NCBI GenBank assembly: GCA_022925895.1
Contig: JAKSYS010000809.1
Location: 1-23,181 of the forward strand
Reading direction: 5' to 3'
Length of the DNA stretch: 23,181 nucleotides
Source of the DNA: Fragilaria crotonensis
Taxonomy: Eukaryota; Bacillariophyta; Fragilariophyceae; Fragilariales; Fragilariaceae
Shown: positions 1 through 8,333 of the stretch, piece by piece
Numbering within the stretch: position 1 is the first letter of the stretch
Layout: each line of letters starts with the position of its first letter
Notes under the pieces: model-generated
The model's input: the letters and a program-made list of their open reading frames with translations, nothing else
The model's database searches: none
What the model was told of the DNA's origin: nothing
Made by a program: the position numbers and the translations under genes

Positions 1-1
1 G

Positions 2-384
2 TGTGATTCCATGTTAGTAACGATATCACGGAACGTGTAGATGTCCGAAGTGTGTATGGAATTACTCGTTTGCTGAATCAGACGGTGGAGCTATAAATAC
101 GTTCGGTCGGACATGGTGAAGCAAAGTAATTGTAAACTGCAATTATAATGAAGGATGTGGTCATGTTCACTCTTCATTGTAATATTCCTTAGATTGATTT
201 ATTGTGATCTGAAATGAGAGACCGACCACTGTATGAAAGTGGTCGTTTAGAATGTTCGTTTGAAATGTTTGAAACCGAGAAATCCAACTGCAATCTCAAA
301 TGGATACAGAGAAAGTACGTAGGAATGACGTCACAGCGAAATCCATTTGAGATTGGATTCCATGATTGGCATCATCCATCCACA
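2..384 (-). repeat. 3' LTR of the copia element (left in window)
   Basis: This 383-bp direct repeat matches 6765-7147 with two transitions. It is bounded by TG and CA and preceded on the sense strand by a G-rich polypurine tract. It contains a perfect 15-bp inverted repeat (291-305 and 341-355) around a palindromic TGACGTCA at 326-333. It also has an 8-bp hairpin (223-230 with 238-245) and an imperfect 12-bp hairpin (142-153 with 172-183). The AT-rich TATTTATA at 92-99 is the likely TATA region on the element's sense strand. Confidence 0.95.
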
Positions 385-393
385 CTCCCCCGG
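385..393 (-). other. Polypurine tract
   Basis: On the sense (minus) strand the bases directly before the 3' LTR read CCGGGGGAG, a purine run touching the LTR end. This is the position and composition expected for the primer of plus-strand DNA synthesis in LTR retrotransposons. The tract is short, and its exact boundary is inferred from adjacency to the LTR. Confidence 0.75.
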
Positions 394-432
394 ATTCCGA
401 GGTGAAGAATTGACGTTGGACGAATCGGCACT

Positions 433-3400
433 TTACCATCCGAGAAGTTTCTTTCGGAGGTAGACGAACGGAACGGCGCCGAGAGGCTTCGTAAATATAT
501 CCGCAAGTTGTTCGGCGGACGCAATGGGAGCGATCTCCACGAGACCGGGTTCGAGGTGTTCTCTGAACCAGTGATATTTGACCGCGATGCTTTTGGAGCG
601 TGGAGTCATCTTGGGAGGATCGGAATTCGCGAGTGCAAGGCAGGCTTGGTTGTCCTCGAAGATGGTGGACTTGATGACCGAATGAGAGTCCTGCTTGAGA
701 TGGAGTGATGTGGTGACTTCGTCCAGGACGATACGGAGAGGAAGCAGAACGCGGAGAGCTTGAGATAAAGAAATGTATTCAGCTTCCATGGTGGAAAGAG
801 CAGTTTCGGTTTGAAGCTTGCTTGTCCAGGAGACTGGAATGCCTCCAAGTGTGATAACGAATCCCGAACGAGACTTCACGCTCTTGGGATCGTTAGGATC
901 ATGGGAGGCGAACAGACCAGCAAAATCGGCGTCTGCGTAGCAATCGAGGGTGATGTCTTTTGTTGGTCGAATGATCATTCCTTTGTCACGAGTCCCTAAT
1001 AGATAGCGTCCGATGCGCTTCAAAGCGATTCCATGAGGAGTACGGGGATCGATGGAGAATCTCGCACATTGATGATTAGAGAGGGAGAGTTCACAACGAG
1101 TGTTGGAGGATAGATACATGATTTTCCCAAGGACGGAGCGATAGTTGAAAGAATGGTCAAAAGGGGCGCTCTCTTTGTGAGGAGAGAGGACTTCAGATGC
1201 CGGAGTGATCTTGGAGGAGGCAGAGTCCGTGAGGCCAAAATCTGCGAGAATGCGCTCGATGAGACCCGTTTGAAGCATGAGAATAGTGCCGTCGGGTTGC
1301 ATGATGATGTCGACACCGAGATACCCTGCATAGTCGTCCTCGACTCCAAGATCGAAGCGGCATTCTCGGAGCTGATCAATGAAGTGGAGAATTTTGTCGT
1401 CATCGGAGCTGACGATGATCCCGTCGTCGACATAGAACGCGAAAACGAGTCCGTCGCGGAAGTATAAGCATGAATCGATGGTGCTCCGTTGAAAACCCAG
1501 TTTGTCCACGAGCGCCGCGCTGAGATGTTGATACCAGAGTTTCGCGGCGCGGATGTCGCCATACAAGGATTTTATCACTTTGTATACCTTGTCCTCCCCC
1601 GGAACTGAATATCCTGGCGGCAGCTCGAGGTATATCGGTTCCGGTAAATCGCTCTGGACGAAGGCGGCGTTGAAGTCGATGGTAGTGCTCTTGAGTTGTT
1701 GCGCAACGGTGAGTATAAAGAGTAAGCGAACTGTGCTCCAATCAACAACTGGCGAATAAGTGCCTTCAGACGCGTCAAGAACCTGAAGATCGCCGCGGAC
1801 AACAAACCGTGCCTTTAGCTTGTGTATCTCACCATTTGGTCGTCGTTTGCGTCGAAAAGCCCAGGTGGATCTGATGATTTGATGCCCTTTCGGCACGTCA
1901 GAACGATTGATCTCAGACATAGCGTCCTTCTTGCGAAGTGCGTCAAGCTCGATATCCATAGCTTCGTACCAAAGATCGATTTCTTGCGGAGAGAGGCGTT
2001 GAATGTCGCGAAGTGTCGGAGTGTCTGCGCTCGAGGCTTTGGCGCCGAGCGTGAACGGGTGGAACCATTCGACTTCGTCGGTGTACGGATCGATGTGCAA
2101 TTCGTTGAAAGCGTGGTAGGACGCATAATCTTCAGAGAATGGTGCGTCCCAATCCAAAGAGTGGAGAAAAAGGTCGTCGTGGGAGAGGGTGGGAACGATG
2201 TGCCCTAAGAGAGTTCTCGATGATGGTGTGAGTTGGACCGTGTAGTTAGTCCATTCGTCTCCAAACACCCGTTGATTGGGACGTCGAATACGGCGAGGTC
2301 TCCCTGGTGTGTCTTGGTGAGGATGGAGACAAGGAGGCTGATCGATCGCATCATTTTGATCGACGACGATAGGGTCGATTTGCACAGCGTCAGCCGGCCC
2401 AGGGACGTGAGGTGGCGGCGCAACATCCTCTGGAGCAATGATTGCTGGAGCGGGATCCGGACGCAGTTCTGCCAACGGAAGCCAATCGGGGTCGATCTCC
2501 GGAAACGCGAGGACATCGTCGTCCTCTTCTTCTTCATCAGGTCCGTAATAGTCTCTTTCGGAGACGAACAATTCGACCCAGGTCCCATCATCTTCTTCGA
2601 CGCTATGCACAGTCGTAAAGAGCTCGTCGAATACCACGTGGAACTGTGGGCTGATGGAATCCGTTTGTAGATTCCGCATAAGGCCGATGGTCGAGGAGTG
2701 ATTTCGGCTGAATCCCAGGAATTGCCCGCGTCGCGCCTTGGGTGCCCACTTTGGAATTTTCTTTCCATCCTGAAGAGTGGGGCTGAGCACATATCCTGGA
2801 CAACCCCATACCCGGACGCGTTGTAAGTGTTGGCAAGAAACACTGGATCCGCAGAAGATCTCAATCGGAGCCCATCCATGTGATCGATGAGGTGTGTGAT
2901 TGTACATCCAACATGCGTGATCGAGGGCAAACGGCCACAGCTCGACTTGGAATTCCTCCGGCCAATGAAGAAACGAATGCTGCATCATTGCACGAGCACG
3001 TTCGGTAACTGTTCGAATGGCGCGCTCGGCAACTCCGTTTTGATGATGAGCGCCGACGCCGGACAGTTTCAGCTCTTGTTCGTCTTTGGCCAATGCATCG
3101 GTGAATTCCTTGACCTTGAATATTCCGTTGTCTCCATGGTATGAATGTATCTTCTTCCCGCAGGTTTTGGCGATCCGCTCGAAGGCGCGCTTGGAGATGA
3201 GAGTGTCCGATGCTCGTAGGGATACTTGATGAAAGCATTGTATGAAACCGCTAGCGTGATCGCAGAAGATGGTGCCGCCGGCGTACTTGGACCCAAAAGT
3301 GCCTTTCCCTCGTCCGGTCGACAAGCGCCCACGCACAGACGATTCGTATTGGTCAATGGAAACGCATGAACCAGGTGTGAGATCGCCGATCTTCAGAAGT

Positions 3401-4407
3401 TGTTCGTGATGGGTGGTGGTGGTAGACGTTTCAGTACTGCGGCGCTTGGCCCGTGCGATTTGACAAGCCGCGCATAGTGGAGGTTTGCAAGTGCTTGCGG
3501 ATGAGTGCTTGGGGGTGATGCAGGGATCCGCTGGTTTGGTGGCACATATGTTGGAAGATGGAGGAAAGATTTTCTCAATCGTGCGAGGTCGCATGAGTTG
3601 TTGTACATGCGCGAACCCGAGATGCCCAAGCCGAGCATGCCATAGCAATAGGTCCTTCTGAGCCGCAGTGATGTTCTGATTGGTCTCCTCAAACACGGAC
3701 ATGGTGGAGATAGCTTGACGTTGACATGAGATGCACGTGGGATGAGGTTCGATAGGAACTTGTTGCGAACACTGTCCTTGTTTGTGACACGGAAGTTTCG
3801 CCAAAGCGACCGGCAAGTTTGAACGTGGGTCAATAGGACATTGGAAACGGGTCCTGTCCTCGTCGGCGTTCATCCAGAAGTAGTTCGAGTTCCCACCGAA
3901 TTGATCGAGGGAGTGATCGAAGCCCTTGTAGAGGCAGAAGTCCTGAGGAGAAAGGAGGCGAACCTTTGAGGCCGGGACATGATGACATGGTACGACGAGG
4001 TGCAGGTGTGTCCCGTCTTCGCTTATCAAAGTCCAGCGGACGAGACCGTAACCAGCCATGGGAGTGGGGCCGTTTACCGTTTGTACTTTCCCAACGGATC
4101 CTTCATGATATTGGATGAAGTCCCTCTTATCTGGAGTGATGGCGAAGGTGCAGCCAGTGTCGAGAATGATGTCGACCACTTCATCGTCAGGTCCTCTCGA
4201 GAGAAGTGCGGCGACAAAGTCGGGATCAAAATCTGACCGTTGGATGTGGGAATGAAGGCAGAGAGGCAAACGACAATCGTCCGATAGCAAACGAAGGCTC
4301 GAAGGGAGAACGTTGGGACATGAGTTTGGATGTACTTCGCGTCCTCGTTCATGTACTCTTTCGTTGTTGTCAATGTAGCGACAGACGTATGGAGTCGGCG
4401 GTGGCAC
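433..4407 (-). CDS. pol: Copia Pol polyprotein (protease, integrase, RT, RNase H)
   Basis: Encodes the enzymes for processing, reverse transcription and integration. Counting from the first non-ATG start (GTG at 4407, giving 1324 residues), the landmarks are: aspartic protease DTG at 83-85; integrase zinc site H257, H262, C312, C315; integrase core D352, D426, E461; RT with D911 and YVDD at 992-995; RNase H with D1155/D1159, E1208/E1210 and D1252; and the usual copia ending LADIFTKPL at 1301-1309. The usual LYGLKQ motif is replaced by LYGDIRAAKLWY. There is no ATG near the start. The frame is open upstream through 4659 to the gag stop, in the same frame as gag, so Pol is probably made as a Gag-Pol fusion by stop readthrough or splicing, not from its own start. 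No frameshift or internal stop is seen. Confidence 0.95.
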   Translation of the reverse strand: MPPPTPYVCRYIDNNERVHERGREVHPNSCPNVLPSSLRLLSDDCRLPLCLHSHIQRSDFDPDFVAALLSRGPDDEVVDIILDTGCTFAITPDKRDFIQYHEGSVGKVQTVNGPTPMAGYGLVRWTLISEDGTHLHLVVPCHHVPASKVRLLSPQDFCLYKGFDHSLDQFGGNSNYFWMNADEDRTRFQCPIDPRSNLPVALAKLPCHKQGQCSQQVPIEPHPTCISCQRQAISTMSVFEETNQNITAAQKDLLLWHARLGHLGFAHVQQLMRPRTIEKIFPPSSNICATKPADPCITPKHSSASTCKPPLCAACQIARAKRRSTETSTTTTHHEQLLKIGDLTPGSCVSIDQYESSVRGRLSTGRGKGTFGSKYAGGTIFCDHASGFIQCFHQVSLRASDTLISKRAFERIAKTCGKKIHSYHGDNGIFKVKEFTDALAKDEQELKLSGVGAHHQNGVAERAIRTVTERARAMMQHSFLHWPEEFQVELWPFALDHACWMYNHTPHRSHGWAPIEIFCGSSVSCQHLQRVRVWGCPGYVLSPTLQDGKKIPKWAPKARRGQFLGFSRNHSSTIGLMRNLQTDSISPQFHVVFDELFTTVHSVEEDDGTWVELFVSERDYYGPDEEEEDDDVLAFPEIDPDWLPLAELRPDPAPAIIAPEDVAPPPHVPGPADAVQIDPIVVDQNDAIDQPPCLHPHQDTPGRPRRIRRPNQRVFGDEWTNYTVQLTPSSRTLLGHIVPTLSHDDLFLHSLDWDAPFSEDYASYHAFNELHIDPYTDEVEWFHPFTLGAKASSADTPTLRDIQRLSPQEIDLWYEAMDIELDALRKKDAMSEINRSDVPKGHQIIRSTWAFRRKRRPNGEIHKLKARFVVRGDLQVLDASEGTYSPVVDWSTVRLLFILTVAQQLKSTTIDFNAAFVQSDLPEPIYLELPPGYSVPGEDKVYKVIKSLYGDIRAAKLWYQHLSAALVDKLGFQRSTIDSCLYFRDGLVFAFYVDDGIIVSSDDDKILHFIDQLRECRFDLGVEDDYAGYLGVDIIMQPDGTILMLQTGLIERILADFGLTDSASSKITPASEVLSPHKESAPFDHSFNYRSVLGKIMYLSSNTRCELSLSNHQCARFSIDPRTPHGIALKRIGRYLLGTRDKGMIIRPTKDITLDCYADADFAGLFASHDPNDPKSVKSRSGFVITLGGIPVSWTSKLQTETALSTMEAEYISLSQALRVLLPLRIVLDEVTTSLHLKQDSHSVIKSTIFEDNQACLALANSDPPKMTPRSKSIAVKYHWFREHLEPGLVEIAPIASAEQLADIFTKPLGAVPFVYLRKKLLGW

Positions 4408-4662
4408 AGGAGTCTTGATGTTCAGGAAGTGAAGTGAGATGATAAACAGGTAGAAGGGAAGATAAGAGATGAAAGAAAGAAAGATGAAGAGACGAGATAG
4501 AACCCATCGGAGAATGAGTGCACGAAGGAGACGCCCAAGACATGAGGAACGGAAGAACTGTCCGACGGCGAGGATGAGAATGCGACGTTCAAAATCATTG
4601 AAGGGAAGGGAGTGGCCTGTGAACGCGACAAAAGTCTGCCATAATGTCCGGCCAAACCTTCA
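4408..4662 (-). other. In-frame gag-pol junction: single TGA plus 84 open codons
   Basis: Gag ends at a TGA (plus-strand 4660-4662). Reading on in the same frame, the next 84 codons contain no stop and no ATG and run straight into Pol. Sense-strand context is GGA CTC TGA AGG TTT. The pol-proximal part (about 4426-4500) is a long pyrimidine run on the sense strand ending near CATCAAG. It encodes a hydrophobic stretch rich in F, L, I and S, and could equally be a 3' splice-site tract. Readthrough and removal of the stop by splicing both remain possible. Confidence 0.8.
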
Positions 4663-6432
4663 GAGTCCTCCGTTAAAGTAGTTCCGAGTCAGCGGAGGAG
4701 CTGTACTTGCTGGAAGGTCAGTCGTGTTGTCGTTGTCGGAATGACCTTCAGGATATGGAACGACGAGATTGGCAGATGGAGTGGGAATGGGTGCACCGGT
4801 ACCAGAAGCATGGGGGTGTGCTCCCCTGGGTCGACGATTGTTGTTGACGACGAAGCCAGGTACATGTTCGTGCGTGAAGTGTCCGCGATCTCCAAAGAAC
4901 CAACGCTCGCACGTTCCACACCATTTGAAAATCTTGTTCTCGAAGGGTCTTTCATTGGGTTCACCTGCTGTCGGCGCAGTGCGATTCCATGGTGGCATCG
5001 TAATTGGAGTACGTTCGCGTCGTCCGCCAGAGTTTGGATTGGTTGGCGCGCGTTGAGCTTGGAAGGATGAGCCCTGGTGCCCCACTGCGTCCCAGCGTTT
5101 GGAAAGAATGAGCGAACGGTAGTGCTCTTCCGCATTGTTGAGAAGATCGTTGACCGAAAGACGCACGCGGTTGAGGCTTGCATTAGTTGAAAGAGTCTTC
5201 AAGAAAAGTTGAAAGTCAGAGACGGTGCAGGTCTCAAGAATGTCGTACACGATGGCGTCGATGTCAGGAGGTAACATGTTCACCATCTCCAACCAGATGA
5301 TGGTAGAGCGAATGATTTTGGCCACCTTTGCGATCGATTGTCCTTCCTGATCAACAACCTTGAGTGACGTGAGTTCCTGCGTGATGGCACGAACCGCTTT
5401 GGAATCGACAGTAGTCATCTGTTGCACGAGCTCGTAATAATAGAGCGGACCGAAACGTTCAAAAGTCTGATATTTCAACATCTTCGCGTCGATGATTCCT
5501 TGAAGGTCCTTGTCGCAGGAGTTTCGGATCGCTTCGTACGACCAGGACAAGTTCTCCTGGCTGAGGGCAGTTCCTCGCTTGTAATGGAAAAACGTGGACC
5601 TCTCGACCTCGTGAATTGGGGGCATTATGTTTGCAGAGAGGATGTTGGTGGGAGCCCCGCCATGGCTATCAGGATCGAGCAGAGCCCCGGTCGTGTCGAA
5701 CTTGAGGATGAGAAAGACGGAATGGGCGGAGACACTGGTGATATGTTTCTGGAGCTCGGTTCGGAGTTGGGAGAACGACATGATGTTTTCGATGGTGGAA
5801 ATCTCGTCTAGACCGACGATCGTGGAGGATGCCTTGAACTTCGATGCGATACCTTTGATGAAGGTCGTGTAGATCTTGTTCTTCTCGGAAGCACTGAGAC
5901 GGAGCCTGTCCGCCTTTGAAATGACTTGCATGCACCCATATTCCAGCTCGACCTGAGTGCGTTCGATTGGAAGGAAATCTCCGAGAAGGTCGTTGAAGGC
6001 ACCCGAAAAAGGTGTCGCGGGGGCAGAGGAATCGATGATGCTGGTGCTTCCGAAGGTGGAGGCGGCAACGGGAGGGGCCGTAGGAATCGAGGGGGCGGTA
6101 GATCCGGTGCGACGAAGAAGGGCGATTTCGGACTCGAGGGCCAGGATCGTAGCGGCAACGCGGGCGGATTCCTCTGCTTCCTCACGAGTCTCCGTCGCCG
6201 TGAGGCTCCTGTCGATTGCTGCGATCGCTGCGATGCGTGCGGCGTCTTCGGCATCGAGTTCGGATTCCACTATGGCGACGATCGCGGCGCGTTCAACTGG
6301 GATTGGATCGCGTAAGATGGGTGCTCCCCCGGCCTCGGCGAGAAGGGCGTCTTCGGCTCGTTCGGCAAGGATACGCGTCCTTTCATAAAGAATGGCAGCG
6401 GCACGAGCGGCGTCTTCAGGATCGGAGGGCAT
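4660..6432 (-). CDS. gag: Copia Gag capsid/nucleocapsid protein
   Basis: A 590-residue structural protein, expected to form the virus-like particle and bind element RNA. Residues 1-110 are rich in Ala, Glu and Arg and probably helical or coiled-coil. The middle (about 140-450) is the presumed capsid region. A zinc-binding motif lies near the C terminus: W504, C505, C508, W511, H518, T520, H523 (CX2CX9HX4H). This departs from the standard retroviral CX2CX4HX4C knuckle and resembles the CXXC...HXTXXH type I recall for diatom CoDi elements. The start is the ATG at 6432, after a roughly 310-bp leader. It ends at a TGA that is in frame with pol. Confidence 0.92.
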   Translation of the reverse strand: MPSDPEDAARAAAILYERTRILAERAEDALLAEAGGAPILRDPIPVERAAIVAIVESELDAEDAARIAAIAAIDRSLTATETREEAEESARVAATILALESEIALLRRTGSTAPSIPTAPPVAASTFGSTSIIDSSAPATPFSGAFNDLLGDFLPIERTQVELEYGCMQVISKADRLRLSASEKNKIYTTFIKGIASKFKASSTIVGLDEISTIENIMSFSQLRTELQKHITSVSAHSVFLILKFDTTGALLDPDSHGGAPTNILSANIMPPIHEVERSTFFHYKRGTALSQENLSWSYEAIRNSCDKDLQGIIDAKMLKYQTFERFGPLYYYELVQQMTTVDSKAVRAITQELTSLKVVDQEGQSIAKVAKIIRSTIIWLEMVNMLPPDIDAIVYDILETCTVSDFQLFLKTLSTNASLNRVRLSVNDLLNNAEEHYRSLILSKRWDAVGHQGSSFQAQRAPTNPNSGGRRERTPITMPPWNRTAPTAGEPNERPFENKIFKWCGTCERWFFGDRGHFTHEHVPGFVVNNNRRPRGAHPHASGTGAPIPTPSANLVVPYPEGHSDNDNTTDLPASTAPPLTRNYFNGGL

Positions 6433-6746
6433 GGTGTTGATGGAAGGATATAAGGAGATGGAAGGATAAAAGGATAAGAGATGATTTTGTGGGATTGATC
6501 TTGAGATTTGGAGGTCTGAACCGCACGAGAGGGATTGATATAGAGATGCGTAGAAAAAGGATGGAAGGATGATGGATGAAAAGTAGTATAAGGGATACGC
6601 AGGAAGGGATTGCTGTCATAGAGACATGTAGGATGTGTAGAGATGAAGCTGAAGAGAAGATGACCGATGGGAAGAGTGAATCAAAATAAGATTTGAAAGG
6701 GGAACTTAGGATAAGCTCATAATATTATAAATCGTGAGCAGAGTAA
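6433..6746 (-). other. Element 5' leader between PBS and gag
   Basis: About 314 bp between the primer-binding site and the gag ATG. On the sense strand it is pyrimidine-rich (many TCC, CTT and ATC repeats; purine-rich as printed). This is where an RNA packaging or dimerisation signal would be expected, but I see no specific motif and no convincing coding potential. Confidence 0.6.
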
Positions 6747-6764
6747 GTGCTTGGGCTCATAACC
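6747..6764 (-). other. Primer-binding site for half-tRNA initiator Met
   Basis: Directly next to the 5' LTR the sense strand reads GGTTATGAGCCCAAGCAC. Its complement, as printed, is GTGCTTGGGCTCATAACC, which is the anticodon arm of a eukaryotic initiator tRNA-Met (stem TTGGG, loop CTCATAA with CAT anticodon, first two bases of the 3' stem). Most LTR elements pair with the tRNA 3' end beginning TGG. Pairing here implies priming by a tRNA 5' half cut around nucleotide 40, as established for Drosophila copia. Confidence 0.85.
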
Positions 6765-7147
6765 TGTGATTCCATGTTAGTAACGATATCACGGAACGTG
6801 TAGATGTCCGAAGTGTGTATGGAATTACTCGTTTGCTGAATCAGACGGCGGAGCTATAAATACGTTCGGTCGGACATGGTGAAGCAAAGTAATTGTAAAC
6901 TGCAATTATAATGAAGGATGTGGTCATGTTCACTCTTCATTGTAATATTCCTTAGATTGATTTATTGTGATCTGAAATGAGAGACCGACCACTGTATGAA
7001 AGTGGTCGTTTAGAATGTTCGTTTGAAATGTTTGAAACCGAGAAATCCAACTGCAATCTCAAATGGATACAGAGAAAGTACGTAGGAATGACGTCACAGC
7101 GAAATCCATTTGAGATTGGATTCCATGACTGGCATCATCCATCCACA
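6765..7147 (-). repeat. 5' LTR of the copia element (right in window)
   Basis: The second 383-bp LTR, bounded by TG and CA, and the one that drives transcription of the element toward lower coordinates. Inferred landmarks are the inverted repeat (7054-7068 with 7104-7118) and TGACGTCA about 50 bp into U3, then TATTTATA at 6855-6862. Transcription would start roughly 30 bp further on, leaving under 100 bp for R-U5. Confidence 0.95.
7054..7118. promoter_or_regulatory. LTR U3 inverted repeat enclosing a CRE/bZIP palindrome
   Basis: Two perfect 15-bp arms (CAATCTCAAATGGAT and its complement) at 7054-7068 and 7104-7118 enclose a 35-bp spacer with the 8-bp palindrome TGACGTCA at 7089-7096. The other LTR has the same at 291-355. 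TGACGTCA is the classical cAMP-response/bZIP site and contains both TGACGT and ACGTCA, the core sequences described as CO2/cAMP-responsive elements in P. tricornutum. A regulatory role in this LTR is inference. Confidence 0.6.
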
Positions 7148-7152
7148 ACAAG
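7148..7152. repeat. Candidate 5-bp target-site duplication (right copy)
   Basis: ACAAG follows the CA end of the right LTR. Only the last base of the left copy (G at position 1) lies inside the window, and it agrees. Copia elements usually make 5-bp duplications. Confidence 0.45.
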
Positions 7153-7549
7153 GTTGACTCAAATGATTGTGCCATACTGTTGCTTTGCAGTTAATGCCAC
7201 TGCTATTTGTATGAGAAAAAGGTATGTCCAGGGTTATCCCAAGGACACGGCAAGGAACAAGAAATGTTCAGAAATTTTCTTCAGGCAGATCTAGAGTAGA
7301 AGAAGTGCCACAAATCTTCTATGCAGAATTTGTGGCTAGCATGGATGTTGTTTATGTTTCATTTTTGATCAGGATCCTCTTCAATAGCTTTTGCCTCTGG
7401 AGGAACTGAGAGACAGAGATAATGTATTCCCTGTCGCTAAAGTTGAGAACTGTCAGCCGAGAGGAAAGCCCATTTAGTATAGTCTCTACCGGTAGTACAA
7501 TTACTTCCCGAGTTGTATTGTTTTCTAGGCATGTAGTTACTTTTACTTT
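7153..7549. other. Non-coding stretch between retrotransposon and repeat block
   Basis: About 400 bp with no convincing gene. Short open frames exist, but they show no recognisable family and have stops nearby. It shares a few short words with the adjacent repeat block (for example AGGAAAGCCC near 7463), so it may be a decayed edge of that repeat. Confidence 0.5.
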
Positions 7550-8333
7550 ACATAATAAGATTTTCTTTCCGGTCCGGACGAAATACTGCCGTAGCCCAGA
7601 TAGGAAAGCCCGGCCAGACAATTGTCGTCCCAGTCATTTAACGTCTCTATTCCCGGACGAAACTATTAGTACTCACTGAAGCAATAAAGCCCGGCCAGAC
7701 AATTGTTGTCCCAGTCATTTAACGTCTCTATTATCGATAAACTCCGCCAGCCGGTCCTTTAGCGTCTCTATTGCGGGACGAAACAATTAGTACTCAGTGC
7801 CGTAGGCATACAGTGTACGTACCGATACTACTAAGCAATGAGTACCGATACAACCACACTACCAGTACAACAATACTAAACTCCGCCAGTAGCACAGATC
7901 AACGCGGCCCACGTCTCTATTGCCGGACGAAACCATATTAGCAATTAGCACTCATTGCCGCCGTAGGCATACAGTGTATGTACCGATACTACTGAAGCAA
8001 TGAGTACCGGCGATACTACAGTACTGAAACAACCACACTACCAGTACAACAATAAACTACGCCAGTACCCCAGATCAACGCGGCCTTGGGCCGCACATAT
8101 CCAGATATGGAAAGCCCGGCCAGACAATTGTTGTCCCAGTCCTTTAACGTCTCTATTGCCAGACGAAACTATTAGTACTCATTGCCGTAGGCATACAGTG
8201 TATGTACCGATACCACTGAAGCAATGAGTTCCGGCGATACTACAGGACTGAAACAACCACACTACCAGTACAACAATAAACTCCGCCAGTAGCCCAGATC
8301 AACGCGGCCTTGGGCCGCACATATCCAGTCTGG
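7550..8333. repeat. Higher-order tandem repeat, copy 1 (784 bp)
   Basis: Starts TACATAATAAGATTTTC and ends ATATCCAGTCTGG. The same start recurs at 8334 and the same end at 9333. Inside are shorter modules: a segment containing the palindrome GACAATTGTC (or a GACAATTGTTG variant), the word ACGTCTCTATT, three hairpin modules (7790-7845, 7948-8007, 8175-8231) and two GCGGCC-TTG-GGCCGC hairpins (8080-8094, 8304-8318). It has no coding potential. Confidence 0.9.

Larger units (their letters stand above)
2..7147 (-). mobile_element. Complete Ty1/copia-type LTR retrotransposon (diatom CoDi-like)
   Basis: A full-length element read on the minus strand in the order LTR, primer-binding site, leader, gag, pol, polypurine tract, LTR. 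Each LTR is 383 bp, starts TG and ends CA, and the two differ at only two positions (86 T versus 6849 C; 366 T versus 7129 C). Pol has the order protease, integrase, reverse transcriptase, RNase H, which defines Ty1/copia. Both ORFs are uninterrupted and the catalytic motifs are present, so the copy may still be active. The five bases after the right LTR are ACAAG. The single base before the left LTR is G, as expected for the last base of a 5-bp target duplication, but the window starts too late to confirm it. Confidence 0.96.

Noticed and set aside
1020-3833. Many alternative ORFs on both strands inside pol and gag
   Set aside because: They overlap the strongly conserved copia frames, show no recognisable domains, and are compositional shadows.
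6747-6764. Fragment of a genuine tRNA gene
   Set aside because: Only the anticodon arm is present and it abuts the LTR, so it is a primer-binding site, not a tRNA gene.
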